Assembly (NCBI GenBank): GCA_900317825.1 | Contig: ONIH01000002.1 | Location: forward strand, 1 to 64,000 | DNA: 64,000 nucleotides | Source of the DNA: an uncultured Lachnospiraceae bacterium | GTDB lineage: Bacteria; Bacillota; Clostridia; Lachnospirales; Lachnospiraceae | Direction of reading: 5' to 3' | Part shown: piece by piece, positions 28,963-38,170 of the stretch | Numbering within the stretch: the stretch's first letter is position 1 | How the letters are laid out: each line of letters begins with the position of its first letter | Made by a program: the position numbers and the translations under genes | Notes under the pieces: model-generated | Told to the model about the DNA's origin: nothing | The model's database searches: none | The model's input: the letters and a program-made list of their open reading frames with translations, nothing else

Positions 28963-30783
28963 ATGAGAAAAATACTATCTGCCGAACAGCAGGAGGCTGT
29001 AAACCATTTCAGAGGACCGTGTCTTTGTATGGCAGGTCCTGGAAGCGGCAAGACCCTGGTACTTACAGAGCGCATAGCTTCGCTCGTGCGTGTACATGGC
29101 ATCGAACCGCGGAGCATTCTGGTGGTCACTTTTACCCGTGACGCCGCTGCTTCGATGAAGAGACGCAGTGAAGAAGATCACATCTACCCGTCTCCTGCAT
29201 TTGGCACTTTTCATTCAGTTTTTTACAATATCCTTTTAAGAGAGGGCCGTGTCAGGCCGGAGAACCTTATCTCCGGAAGAAAAGCTCTTGGTCTCCTCTC
29301 GCTTTCCGTAAATGAATGTGGTCTTAAAGAAGTAAATACCGAGTATTATCCGGCGCTTCTTCGGACGATAAGCTTCTATAAAAATACCGGTTTTCTCGAT
29401 GAAAATCTCTATCCGAATGATACAACTACTGAGGACATGAAAAGGATCATCGCGAAGTTTGGCGAGCACACTGTAGGCGACGGGTACTTTGACTTCGATG
29501 ATATCCTGGTGGAGACCAGACGGTTTTTTAAAGAGCATCCTGAGAGGCTTGCGTTCTGGCAGAAGAAGTTCCCGTTTATTCTGGTGGATGAGGCACAGGA
29601 TATGAACCGGTTGCAGTATGAGACGATAACAGAACTCGCGCGTCCTCTTGATAATCTCTTTCTGGTAGGTGATGATGACCAGGCCATTTACGGTTTCCGG
29701 GGCTCTGATCCGTCGTTTCTTCTGCAGTTTGAAAAGGACTATCCGGATGTCCATAAGGTTATCCTGAATAAAAATTACCGGAGCGATAATCTTATCGTAT
29801 CTTCATCTGCAAAGCTCATTTCCCAGAATAAGGTGCGCTTTGAGAAAAATCTGACTGCAGCGTCTTCTGATCCGGGCACGATAGAAATAATAACTGCCCG
29901 CGATGAGCACGAGGAGGGCAGACTTGTCGCTGAAAAAATTCAGTTGCTTTTAAGTAGTGGAGTGCCTGCTTCTCAGATAGCAGTCCTCTACAGAAACAGG
30001 CTTGTAAGTACCTGCCTCGTGCAGGAGCTCTCGAGGCTTTCAAGAGAGAAGAGCGAAACAGATACATTTTTCTATAAGAGCTTTGTAGTAAAAGACATCC
30101 TGTCGTATCTTACCATATCGCAAAGCGATGAGGTAAGGCGAGAGGATTTTGTGGCAGCTCTTACTCATCCGGACAGAAATATCGGCATCATAGGCGTCGG
30201 TAGAAGTGAGCTCAGTAAAAACGAGTGGCTTTCAAAAATGAAAAAGACTGTTTTTAAAAACGAAGCAGAATTTTTCATTAACGACCTGAAGTTTATCGCC
30301 TCGCTTTCACCATCATCTGCCATAAACTATATCATTAAAAAAATGGGATACGCGAAGTACATAAGGGATTTTTCGTATAAGAACGGGATGGACGCTTCCA
30401 TCTATAATGACCATGCTGCTACGCTTTTAAAAGAGGCAGCTGCATACAGGCATATAGGGGATTATATCTCAGATATGCAGGAGAAAAAAGAGCACGCCAT
30501 TATCACAGAGGAAAAAGAGAAGAAGCCAGATTCGATAGGCTACTATACTTTTCACGGCTCGAAAGGGCTGGAGTTCGACAACGTCTTTATCATAGGAGCA
30601 TGTGACGGGATCACACCGTCAGAAAAGGCCGATACAGCGGACCGGATAGAAGAGGAGAGACGGGTTTTCTACGTGGCGATGACCAGAGCAAAGAAGAACC
30701 TCTATATCTCAGTTGCCGGAAAGTATGGAAACCACACTTACTATCCGTCTCCGTTCCTCAAAGAGGCATTTGGCACTTTTTAA
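28963..30783 (+). CDS. UvrD/PcrA-like superfamily 1 helicase, short form
   Basis: 606 residues, shorter than PcrA/UvrD (over 700). Motifs in order: AGPGSGKT (Walker A, about 26-33), VVTFTRDAAASM (Ia), LVDEAQDMNRLQYE (II), GDDDQAIYGFRGSDP (III), LNKNYRS (IV), TFHGSKGLEFDNVFI (V), and EEERRVFYVAMTRAKKNLYI (VI). All the ATPase and DNA-binding motifs are intact, so it should be an active 3'-5' DNA translocase or helicase. The C-terminal extension that binds partners in PcrA is missing. A strong AAAGGAGGGAG ribosome binding site precedes the ATG, 17 bases after gltX, so it probably belongs to the same transcript. Confidence 0.9.
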   Translation: MRKILSAEQQEAVNHFRGPCLCMAGPGSGKTLVLTERIASLVRVHGIEPRSILVVTFTRDAAASMKRRSEEDHIYPSPAFGTFHSVFYNILLREGRVRPENLISGRKALGLLSLSVNECGLKEVNTEYYPALLRTISFYKNTGFLDENLYPNDTTTEDMKRIIAKFGEHTVGDGYFDFDDILVETRRFFKEHPERLAFWQKKFPFILVDEAQDMNRLQYETITELARPLDNLFLVGDDDQAIYGFRGSDPSFLLQFEKDYPDVHKVILNKNYRSDNLIVSSSAKLISQNKVRFEKNLTAASSDPGTIEIITARDEHEEGRLVAEKIQLLLSSGVPASQIAVLYRNRLVSTCLVQELSRLSREKSETDTFFYKSFVVKDILSYLTISQSDEVRREDFVAALTHPDRNIGIIGVGRSELSKNEWLSKMKKTVFKNEAEFFINDLKFIASLSPSSAINYIIKKMGYAKYIRDFSYKNGMDASIYNDHAATLLKEAAAYRHIGDYISDMQEKKEHAIITEEKEKKPDSIGYYTFHGSKGLEFDNVFIIGACDGITPSEKADTADRIEEERRVFYVAMTRAKKNLYISVAGKYGNHTYYPSPFLKEAFGTF

Positions 30784-30809
30784 TTTATTCGGTTTTTCAG
30801 ACAGTTTTA

Positions 30810-30818
30810 TGTTATAAT
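30810..30818 (+). promoter_or_regulatory. Extended -10 promoter of the GH13-like gene
   Basis: TGT followed at once by a perfect TATAAT (30813-30818), an extended -10. No good -35 is visible 17 bases upstream. It lies in the gap between the helicase gene and the ATG at 30857. Confidence 0.55.
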
Positions 30819-30856
30819 ATCATAGTCTATTTTTGAAAACAGAGTTTGGAGATACT

Positions 30857-32683
30857 ATGAGTTATGAAATGAGAAAAGGCAGCTTTTTAAATAATGGAGC
30901 GTTCCGCCGTAAGGGAGGAGTAGAACTTACGGTGGTTGCCAGGAGAGAAGGCGGCCTTTCCGTCATTTTTTACGATAAAAAGACGAAGACAAAATTAAAG
31001 GAGATCCCTCTGAAAAAGTCCATGAGTGTAGGAAGGGTCTACTCTGTTTTTTTCCCGTCTCTTTATGATGATGTCTGTTATATGCTAAAGGACGCTGACG
31101 GCATCTACTTAGACCCGTATGCTCCGGTCATTTGTGGCAGGGAGAAGTGGAATGATGTCTCGAGAAAGACTAATAACTTTGCAGTCTATGGCTGTGTAGG
31201 AGAGAACTGCTCTGACTACAGTGAAAAGCTCCCTTCAGTAGCGCCAGAGGATATGGTGATATATAAGCTGCACATGAGGGGATTTACAGAAAATAACGGT
31301 CTTACCGCCTCATACAGAGGAAACTACAAAGGCATCATAAAAAAACTCCCTTATCTTAAGGAGCTCGGGATCACTTCGATCCTTTTTATGCCGGTCTATG
31401 ATTTCGAGGAGATCAGATACCATTCATATAAAGTCACAGAACCTGATGATACAGTAGGCGAAAAGACCTCGGATCCTTACGGCGTAAACTACTGGGGCTA
31501 CGGAGATGCGTCGTATTTTGCGCCTAAGGCTTCGTACTTCGGGGCTGACCCGCAGAAGGGCATGGATGCCCTGGTAAATGCGATACATAAGGCTGGAATG
31601 GAGATCTTTCTCGAGTTCTCCTTCACTTCAGAAAAAATCATCGAGAATCCGCGTTTTATAGCGAATATCCTGATCTGGTGGCACATGAGATACAAGGTCG
31701 ACGGGTTCCATCTGATAGGAGAGGGACTGCCGATCCGGTATATACTAAGACACCCGAAGCTTTCCGATGTGAAGATCTTCTATGACAGGGTCGATGAGAG
31801 AGAACTCTCGGGTGAAGAGCACAAGAGATTTTTCTACTATAATGATGACTTCGTATATCCGCTCAGAAGGCTTGAAAACCACATGGACGGTTCTGTGGCA
31901 GAGCTTGCGAATCAGATGAGGAAGCAGGGAGACAAGTTCGGCTTCGTAAACTATGCGGCCGAAAAGACAGGCTTTACTCTTCTCGACGCTTACAGCTACG
32001 GCGAAAAACACAACGAAGCAAACGGCGAGGATAACCGTGACGGCAGTAACTATAACTGCAGTGCAAACCACGGCTATGAGGGAAAGACGAACAGCCGCAA
32101 CGTAAATCAGAAGAGGTACACCTGTGTCAGGAGTGACCTGGCGCTTTTGCTTTTATCCCAAAGCGTTCCGCTGATCACAGAGGGCGATGAGACACTAAAC
32201 TCCGCGAACGGGAACAACAACCCATACGGGCAGGATAATGCAGTCGGCTGGACACAGTTCTCGAATAAAAAGGATGCCAGACTCTTACGTGAATTCGTAA
32301 AGCGGCTTATCACCTTCAGAAGAGAGCATCCGGCACTGAGAAACCCTAAGCCTATGAAGCAGAATGACTATATAGCATGCGGGCTTCCGGATCTGTCATA
32401 CCACGACAGTGAGCCGTGGATCATGGGGATAGGACCTGAGAAGAAGGGACTTGGCATCCTCTACGCAGGTGCCTATGCCGGTAAAAATTCACAGGATGTG
32501 ATGGTCATCATGAACTTTTACTATGAGGACAGGACGTATGCTCTTCCGTCTCCAGGCGGAAAACGAAAATGGTATCTGTGTGCAAATACCGGAGAAGAGG
32601 CCTTCTATGAAAAGCAGAAACTCTGTGAGGAAGACCGGATAACTGTGCCAGGCGGCACTGTTTCGATACTCGTAGGCAGGTAA
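30857..32683 (+). CDS. GlgX/pullulanase-like GH13 protein lacking catalytic carboxylates
   Basis: 608 residues from ATG 30857 (GGAG six bases upstream); a TTG at 30833 is less likely. It has an N-terminal CBM48-like beta domain, then a GH13 barrel like debranching enzymes: YKLHMRGFTENNG, ILFMPVYDFEE, NYWGYGDASYFAPKASY, and a strongly conserved SYGEKHNEANGEDNRDGSN block and NNPYGQDNAVGW. But the catalytic positions are changed. The barrel strand normally reading GFRFD is DGFHLIGEG, the acid/base strand (normally AEPWD) reads KIFYDRVDE, and the TAHDGFTL strand reads YAAEKTGFTL. So the nucleophile, the acid/base and the third carboxylate all seem lost. It probably binds alpha-glucan without cutting it. 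It is next to a DUF5662 gene. Confidence 0.8.
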   Translation: MSYEMRKGSFLNNGAFRRKGGVELTVVARREGGLSVIFYDKKTKTKLKEIPLKKSMSVGRVYSVFFPSLYDDVCYMLKDADGIYLDPYAPVICGREKWNDVSRKTNNFAVYGCVGENCSDYSEKLPSVAPEDMVIYKLHMRGFTENNGLTASYRGNYKGIIKKLPYLKELGITSILFMPVYDFEEIRYHSYKVTEPDDTVGEKTSDPYGVNYWGYGDASYFAPKASYFGADPQKGMDALVNAIHKAGMEIFLEFSFTSEKIIENPRFIANILIWWHMRYKVDGFHLIGEGLPIRYILRHPKLSDVKIFYDRVDERELSGEEHKRFFYYNDDFVYPLRRLENHMDGSVAELANQMRKQGDKFGFVNYAAEKTGFTLLDAYSYGEKHNEANGEDNRDGSNYNCSANHGYEGKTNSRNVNQKRYTCVRSDLALLLLSQSVPLITEGDETLNSANGNNNPYGQDNAVGWTQFSNKKDARLLREFVKRLITFRREHPALRNPKPMKQNDYIACGLPDLSYHDSEPWIMGIGPEKKGLGILYAGAYAGKNSQDVMVIMNFYYEDRTYALPSPGGKRKWYLCANTGEEAFYEKQKLCEEDRITVPGGTVSILVGR

Positions 32684-32684
32684 G

Positions 32685-33239
32685 ATGAGTTTAAAGAACG
32701 CTTTTTTACATTTCAAAACGATAACCCACCACAGGCATCTGGTAATGAGAGGATGCTTTAAGGTCGGACTATATAAACAGGGACTTCTCCACGACTTATC
32801 GAAGTATTCGTGGACAGAATTCCGCATTGGAGCAAGGTATTATCAGGGCACGAGAAGCCCGAACAACGAGGAGAGGGAAGAAACCGGGCTCTCTACTGCC
32901 TGGCTGCACCACAAAGGTCGTAACAAGCACCACTATGAATACTGGATAGATTACGACATCAACTCGAAATCCGGTGAATGCCCGCTGACAGGAATGAAAA
33001 TGCCGGTGAACTATGTGGTAGAGATGTTTATCGACCGTCTGTCCGCCAGCAAAAACTACATGGGCGACAAATACGGGGATGACTCGGCTCTTAAGTACTA
33101 CCTGAAAGGTCACGACCACTATATCATCCACCCGGAGTCTGACGCGCTTCTCAGGAAGCTCCTCGAGATGAACGCTGAGAAGGGCGAAAAGGAGACTTTC
33201 GCCTATATCAGAAAGTACGTCCTGAAGAATAAAAAGTGA
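32685..33239 (+). CDS. DUF5662 family protein
   Basis: 184 residues. It is a DUF5662 protein, recognised from the N-terminal HFKTITHHRHLVM, GLLHDLSKYSWTEF, and AWLHHKGRNKHHYEYW blocks and a later VEMFIDRLSASKNY. The dense histidine/aspartate pairs, above all LLHDLSK, look like a metal-binding HD-type arrangement, though no biochemical role is known to me. It begins one base after the GH13-like stop and probably shares its transcript. Its stop TGA abuts the reverse-strand stop of dprA with no gap. Confidence 0.8.
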   Translation: MSLKNAFLHFKTITHHRHLVMRGCFKVGLYKQGLLHDLSKYSWTEFRIGARYYQGTRSPNNEEREETGLSTAWLHHKGRNKHHYEYWIDYDINSKSGECPLTGMKMPVNYVVEMFIDRLSASKNYMGDKYGDDSALKYYLKGHDHYIIHPESDALLRKLLEMNAEKGEKETFAYIRKYVLKNKK

Positions 33240-34331
33240 TCAGACGGCATTTCTTACATAGTTGTTTAAAAATACTTCTTTAAGATATCCCTTCTGACAG
33301 AGGCTTGATACAATTCCCAGTATCTCAAGCAGTGTCATGGAACATTCACTCTGTACTTCGTCAATGCTTTTGGCATTATAGTCGAAGGCAGAGTAGACCA
33401 TAAGCTCCTCCTTTGTCAGGTCGAGTTTTTTCAGTTCATCATCAAGCACTATATCACCACTGGCTTCACCTAGCTCTAATTCCTCTATCAGAGCTTCGGA
33501 AGAGCGGATAATACCGGCTCCCTGCCAGATCAGCTTATTGCATCCGGCACTCAGAGGGTCGGTTATTTTTCCGGGGAGGGCGTAGACGTCCTTTCCCTGG
33601 TCGAGAGCAAAGTCAGCTGTTATGAGGCTTCCAGAGCGTTCTCTGGCTTCGATGACGAGTACTGTCTGCGAAAGACCGCTGATGAGCCTGTTCCTGTCCG
33701 GGAAAAATTCAGGAAGTGGCTGGGTTCCCGGGGCAAATTCCGATATGACGGCTCCGTGCTCCGGGATTTTCTCATAGATGTCACGGTTAGCCTCAGGGTA
33801 GCAGATGTCAATTCCGCTTGCGACAAAGGCGTAGGTCCTGCCACCTCCTTCCAGGGCTCCCCTGTGCGAATGTCCGTCGACTCCGTATGCCATCCCGCTC
33901 ACGACAGAGTAGCCGTGTTTTGCGAGATCAGAAGCTACTTTCGCTGACATGACGCGCCCATATGCCGTGCATCTGCGGGCTCCGACAATAGCTACGAGCT
34001 TCTCGGTACATTCCGGAAGAGTTCCGTTGTAGAAGAGTGCTACAGGCGGTTCGTGGATGTATCTGAGCTGTTCGGGAAAGTCTTTATCGTAGACCATCGT
34101 CAGCCTATACCCGGCTTCAGTGAAACGCCTGAAGGCTTCCTGCATCTTTAACGAAGGCACTTCCTTATGAAAAGCTTTAAGCTCTTCTTCAGTAACTATC
34201 TCGTATGACAGGATCTTCTTATCAGATGCATTTAAAAATCCCTGCACATCGTTAAAGATCTCTAATAATTTTCTCTTTTTTCCTCTGGTAAACTGCCTGG
34301 TAGAGGCAAATGCAAACTCTTCAGTATTCAT
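33240..34331 (-). CDS. dprA: DNA-processing protein DprA
   Basis: 363 residues. It loads RecA onto incoming single-stranded DNA during natural transformation. The Rossmann-like domain is clear: VAIVGARRCTAYGR, VVSGMAYGVDGHSHRGAL, FVASGIDICYPEANRDIY, ISEFAPGTQPLPEFFPDRNRLISGLS, and SGSLITADFALDQGKDVYALPG. A C-terminal winged-helix-like segment (about 300-360) follows. Its start overlaps the comM stop by four bases (ATGA), so the two are coupled. Confidence 0.95.
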   Translation of the reverse strand: MNTEEFAFASTRQFTRGKKRKLLEIFNDVQGFLNASDKKILSYEIVTEEELKAFHKEVPSLKMQEAFRRFTEAGYRLTMVYDKDFPEQLRYIHEPPVALFYNGTLPECTEKLVAIVGARRCTAYGRVMSAKVASDLAKHGYSVVSGMAYGVDGHSHRGALEGGGRTYAFVASGIDICYPEANRDIYEKIPEHGAVISEFAPGTQPLPEFFPDRNRLISGLSQTVLVIEARERSGSLITADFALDQGKDVYALPGKITDPLSAGCNKLIWQGAGIIRSSEALIEELELGEASGDIVLDDELKKLDLTKEELMVYSAFDYNAKSIDEVQSECSMTLLEILGIVSSLCQKGYLKEVFLNNYVRNAV

Positions 34332-35851
34332 AGCGACGCCTCCCAGAATCTTCTGTCGATAGTGCGGTAAAAGCAGGCTTCAGCTATGTGCTCTTTCAGC
34401 ACATCCTTTTCACCTGCTAAGTCTGCGATAGTCCTTGAGACTTTAAGGATCCGGTAGTAGCCCCTGGCGGTAAGCTCCATGTTCGTAAACATCTCTTTTA
34501 TGAACTGCTTTATCTCTGATGTCAGCCGGCAATGTTCCTCGATCACTGCAGAAGGGACCTGTGAGTTGAAGTTGTATTTCTCGCCACTGTACCGTTCCTT
34601 CTGGATCTCTGTAGCCTGGATGACACGGGCTCGGATAGAAGCGGAGTCCTCATCATCCGTTTCTCCGAGAAGCTCAGCTATCTCCAGCTTTTTAGTCTCT
34701 ACACAGAGGTCGAAACGGTCCAGAAGCGGCTGACTTATCTTTGACAGGTAGTTTCTGATGGAGCTTACCGAGCAGGTACAGCGGGCAGACGGGTAGTAGC
34801 CGCATCTGCACGGGTTCATCGCCGCTACAAAGAGAAAATCCGCCGGGTATTCTTCCTGGTAACGGTTCCTTACGACATTTATCTTTCCCTCCTCTAAAGG
34901 CTGTCTTAAGACTTCCAGGACATCGCGCTTGAACTCTGGCAGCTCATCTAAAAAGAGCACACCGTTGTGCGCCATAGTGATCTCTCCTGGAGTTACGGCA
35001 TTTCCGCCACCTGACATGGCTATGGCTGTGACCGTGTGGTGCGGACTCCTGAATGGCCTTATGATATTCTCATACGAAAAATTCTTCTTCCCGCTGACCG
35101 AGTATATCTTCATCAGTTCGAGTTTCTCGTCATCTGAGAGTGCAGGAAGGATAGACGGAAGACACTTGGCTATCATGCTCTTTCCGGCGCCGGGAGGCCC
35201 GTACATGAGGAAATTATGCATGCCGGAGGCCGCTATCTCGCAGGCTCTCCTGGGTATCTTCTGCCCGTGGAGTTCCTTAAAATCCATATAAGTATCTTCA
35301 CAGGAGTTCTCACTGGAAGTAGCAGGAACTGACGGCTTTCTGCCATTTTTTAAAAAATCGATGAGTTCGGTGATGGAAGAGATTCCGACTGATACCATGT
35401 CCGGAACAAGCGCGGCCTCGCCGAGGTTTTCTTTCGGGATGATGCAGCGGGCAAGCCCACGTTCCCTGGCGCATAGAAGCATAGGAAGCATTCCGCGTAC
35501 CGGAAGGACTTCACCTGACAGGCGCAGCTCCCCCGACACAAAGGTGTCCTTAAAAGCATCAGCCTTAAAAAATCCCATCGCCATAAGAACTGAACAGGCG
35601 ACCGGAAGATCAAAACCACTGCCATATTTCTTTTCATCTGCTGGGCTGATATTAACCGTGATCCGTCTGGCGGGAAGCGGCATGCCGATGAGCTTTAGTA
35701 CGGTGCGAACCCGTTCCTTTCCCTCGCGCACTTCGGTCGCTAAGGTGCCGACCATATCAAAAACAGGCAGACCTTCGCTTACATCTGCCTCTACAGTGAC
35801 GACATCGGCATTTAAGCCTCTGATCGTCCCTGACTTTATCTGACTGAACAT
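34328..35851 (-). CDS. comM: YifB/ComM family Mg-chelatase-like AAA+ ATPase
   Basis: 507 residues. A Lon-like N-terminal domain (INISPADEKKYGSGFDLPVA) precedes an AAA+ domain with Walker A GPPGAGKSMIAK (near 217), HHTVTAIAMSGGG, Walker B VLFLDELPEF (near 300), and the arginine-bearing PLLDRFD region. A cysteine group (NPCRCGYYPSARCTCS) follows, as is usual in this family. ComM is a branch-migration helicase that extends homologous integration in transformation; the Gram-positive homologue is less studied. It pairs with dprA in one operon, giving a competence/recombination unit. Confidence 0.93.
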   Translation of the reverse strand: MFSQIKSGTIRGLNADVVTVEADVSEGLPVFDMVGTLATEVREGKERVRTVLKLIGMPLPARRITVNISPADEKKYGSGFDLPVACSVLMAMGFFKADAFKDTFVSGELRLSGEVLPVRGMLPMLLCARERGLARCIIPKENLGEAALVPDMVSVGISSITELIDFLKNGRKPSVPATSSENSCEDTYMDFKELHGQKIPRRACEIAASGMHNFLMYGPPGAGKSMIAKCLPSILPALSDDEKLELMKIYSVSGKKNFSYENIIRPFRSPHHTVTAIAMSGGGNAVTPGEITMAHNGVLFLDELPEFKRDVLEVLRQPLEEGKINVVRNRYQEEYPADFLFVAAMNPCRCGYYPSARCTCSVSSIRNYLSKISQPLLDRFDLCVETKKLEIAELLGETDDEDSASIRARVIQATEIQKERYSGEKYNFNSQVPSAVIEEHCRLTSEIKQFIKEMFTNMELTARGYYRILKVSRTIADLAGEKDVLKEHIAEACFYRTIDRRFWEASL

Positions 35852-35907
35852 ATGAATATTGCGGAAACCGCTGGATATGACTCAATTTTTTAATAAAAGA
35901 CAAGATT

Positions 35908-35936
35908 ACATTATCAGAAAAATCGATTTTTTGCAA
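35908..35936 (-). promoter_or_regulatory. Likely SigA promoter of comM-dprA with CodY-box-like site
   Basis: On the minus strand, TTGCAA (35936-35931), a 17-base spacer and TAATGT (35913-35908). A sequence matching 12 of 15 positions of the CodY consensus AATTTTCWGAAAATT lies across the spacer and -10 (35909-35923). Confidence 0.5.
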
Positions 35937-35958
35937 GGGTAATTCAGAAAAAAGAGGG

Positions 35959-35987
35959 TTGAAAAACTAAAAGTAGTGGTGTATAGT
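35959..35987 (+). promoter_or_regulatory. SigA promoter of topA
   Basis: TTGAAA (35959-35964), a 17-base spacer and TATAGT (35982-35987), about 40 bases before the topA start. Confidence 0.75.
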
Positions 35988-36028
35988 TAAAAACTGCTAC
36001 GAATTTATGACATGAAAGGAATGATCAG

Positions 36029-38104
36029 ATGGCAAAGAATCTCGTGATCGTCGAGTCACCGACCAAGGTAAAAACGATTAAAAAATTTCTCGGCAGAAAC
36101 TACACCATTGTAGCTACGATGGGACATGTAAGGGATCTGCCGAAGAGCCAGCTGGGGATCGACATAGAACACGACTTTGAGCCTAAGTACATTACGATAA
36201 GAGGAAAGGGAGAGCTTTTAGCCTCACTCAGAAAAGAAGTAAAGAAAGCAGATAAGATATACCTGGCGACAGACCCTGACCGTGAGGGAGAAGCCATTTC
36301 ATGGCATCTGATACCGGCGCTTAACCTTCAGGACAAGGATTACTCCCGTATCACTTTTAACGAGATCACAAAGAACGCGGTAAAGGAGTCTTTTAACCAC
36401 CAGCGTGATATCGATATGAACCTGGTGGATGCTCAGCAGGCGAGAAGAGTCTTAGACCGTATAGTCGGCTACAGCATTAGCCCGCTTCTCTGGGCAAAGG
36501 TCAAGAGAGGCCTGTCCGCCGGACGAGTACAGTCGGTGGCGCTGCGCATCATCTGCGACAGGGAAGACGAGATAAACGCTTTCATCCCGAAAGAGTACTA
36601 CACTCTCGATGTAGACCTGAAGGGAAGCAGCAGAAAAAAGCTTACAGCTTCGTATCATGGCAAAGGAAAAAAGGCCGAGACCATAGAGTCAAAGGAAGAA
36701 CTCGATGGGATACTTAAGGATATAGACGGAAAGGACTTTACAGTTGAATCGGTAAGAGAGACCGAGAAGTCAGTCAAGTCACCGCTTCCATTCACGACAT
36801 CCACGATGCAGCAGGAAGCGTCGAAGGCACTGAACTTTGCTATCTCAAAGACTATGATGGTAGCCCAGCAGCTCTACGAAGGAGTCGAGATAAAGGGAAT
36901 GGGTACGGTAGGCCTTATTACCTATCTCCGTACAGATTCGACCCGTGTTTCGGAAGAGGCCAGAGCCGCTGCGGCTGCTTATATCGGAAAAGAGTTCGGG
37001 CAGGAATATCTGGGGATCAAGGAGGACAGAAAGTCCGGCGGGAAGAATATCCAGGATGCGCATGAAGCCATAAGACCGGCTGACCTGACTATCCTTCCTT
37101 CAGAGATAAAGGACAAGGTCACCAGGGACCAGTTCAGACTCTACAGCCTTATCTGGAAGCGCTTCATGGCTTCGCAGATGTCTCCGCAGAAGAGAAAGAC
37201 TACTTCACTGAAGCTTTCCTGTGCCGGATACGGTTTCTCAGCAGCAAGCACTTCGGTCACTTTTGACGGATTTTCGAAGGTCTATGTGGATGCTGACGAC
37301 AAGGAAGAAAAAAAGCCGAAGGATCTGACGGTATTTGACGAAGGCGAGACGCTAACCCAGGTAAAGACAGATCCTAAGCAGCATTTCACACAGCCGAAAC
37401 CGCACTTTACAGAGGCTTCTCTAGTACATACCCTTGAGGAGCTGGGAATCGGTCGCCCGTCGACATACGCGCCGACCATTTCGACTCTGCTGAAGAGACA
37501 CTACATACTTAAAGAAGGCAGAAATATCTTCGTCTCAGAGCTCGGCGAGATAGTAAACCGTATCATGGTCGAGAACTTCCCGGAGATAGTCGACAAGACC
37601 TTCACGGCAAATATGGAAAGCCTCTTAGACGGCGTGGAAGCCGGAGAAGTCGAGTGGAAGTCTATTATCAGGAATTTCTACCCTGACCTCGAAAAAGAGG
37701 TAAAGACAGCTGAAGAAAAGCTCGAGAAGGTAGAGATAAAAGATGAAGAGACCGATGTGATCTGTGAGAACTGCGGAAGACACATGGTCATAAAGTACGG
37801 ACCCCACGGCAAATTCTTAGCATGTCCGGGCTTCCCGGAGTGCCGCAACACCAAGCCTTATCTCGAAAAAATAGGTGTCAAATGCCCTAAGTGCGGCAAG
37901 GACATTGTCATCAGAAAGACCAAAAAAGGCCGTAAGTTCTATGGCTGTGAAGATTATCCGACCTGTGACTTTATGAGCTGGCAGAAGCCTGTCGAGAAAA
38001 AATGTCCGAGATGCGGCAAGTACATGGTGATCCGCGGAAAGAAGCTCGTATGCTCCGATCCGGAATGCGGTTATAGTGAAGAAAAAATTGAAGATGAGGG
38101 TTGA
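36029..38104 (+). CDS. topA: DNA topoisomerase I
   Basis: 691 residues. A type IA enzyme that relaxes negative supercoils. The N-terminal Toprim part has VIVESPTKVKTIKKFLG and ATDPDREGEAISWHL (acidic metal triad), then RRVLDRIVGY. The active tyrosine is in GLITYLRTDSTR (near residue 298). It ends with three zinc ribbons in tandem, each beginning CENCG, CPKCG or CPRCG, in the last 120 residues; the third is shortened. A good ribosome binding site (GAAAGGAATG) precedes the ATG. The stop codon lies within the -35 box of the codY promoter. Confidence 0.97.
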   Translation: MAKNLVIVESPTKVKTIKKFLGRNYTIVATMGHVRDLPKSQLGIDIEHDFEPKYITIRGKGELLASLRKEVKKADKIYLATDPDREGEAISWHLIPALNLQDKDYSRITFNEITKNAVKESFNHQRDIDMNLVDAQQARRVLDRIVGYSISPLLWAKVKRGLSAGRVQSVALRIICDREDEINAFIPKEYYTLDVDLKGSSRKKLTASYHGKGKKAETIESKEELDGILKDIDGKDFTVESVRETEKSVKSPLPFTTSTMQQEASKALNFAISKTMMVAQQLYEGVEIKGMGTVGLITYLRTDSTRVSEEARAAAAAYIGKEFGQEYLGIKEDRKSGGKNIQDAHEAIRPADLTILPSEIKDKVTRDQFRLYSLIWKRFMASQMSPQKRKTTSLKLSCAGYGFSAASTSVTFDGFSKVYVDADDKEEKKPKDLTVFDEGETLTQVKTDPKQHFTQPKPHFTEASLVHTLEELGIGRPSTYAPTISTLLKRHYILKEGRNIFVSELGEIVNRIMVENFPEIVDKTFTANMESLLDGVEAGEVEWKSIIRNFYPDLEKEVKTAEEKLEKVEIKDEETDVICENCGRHMVIKYGPHGKFLACPGFPECRNTKPYLEKIGVKCPKCGKDIVIRKTKKGRKFYGCEDYPTCDFMSWQKPVEKKCPRCGKYMVIRGKKLVCSDPECGYSEEKIEDEG

Positions 38105-38129
38105 TTATTTTTCAGAAAATGACTATAAT
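38101..38129 (+). promoter_or_regulatory. SigA promoter of codY
   Basis: TTGATT (38101-38106), a 17-base spacer and a perfect TATAAT (38124-38129). The -35 box includes the topA stop codon. Confidence 0.75.
38107..38121 (+). promoter_or_regulatory. CodY-box-like operator in the codY promoter
   Basis: ATTTTTCAGAAAATG matches 13 of 15 positions of the CodY consensus AATTTTCWGAAAATT. It starts at the base after the -35 box and ends two bases before the -10 box, so a bound protein would block polymerase. This points to self-repression of codY. Confidence 0.7.
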
Positions 38130-38170
38130 TTTCATTATTGAAAGAATTTTTTAAACAGTTCGAGGAAGAA

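Noticed and set aside
33230..33250. TGATCA at the abutting stops of the DUF5662 and dprA genes as a special site
   Set aside because: It is simply two convergent stop codons (TGA and TCA) side by side; no further repeat or structure is seen.
35935..35955. AATTCAGAAAAAA as a second CodY box near topA
   Set aside because: About six of 15 positions differ from the consensus.
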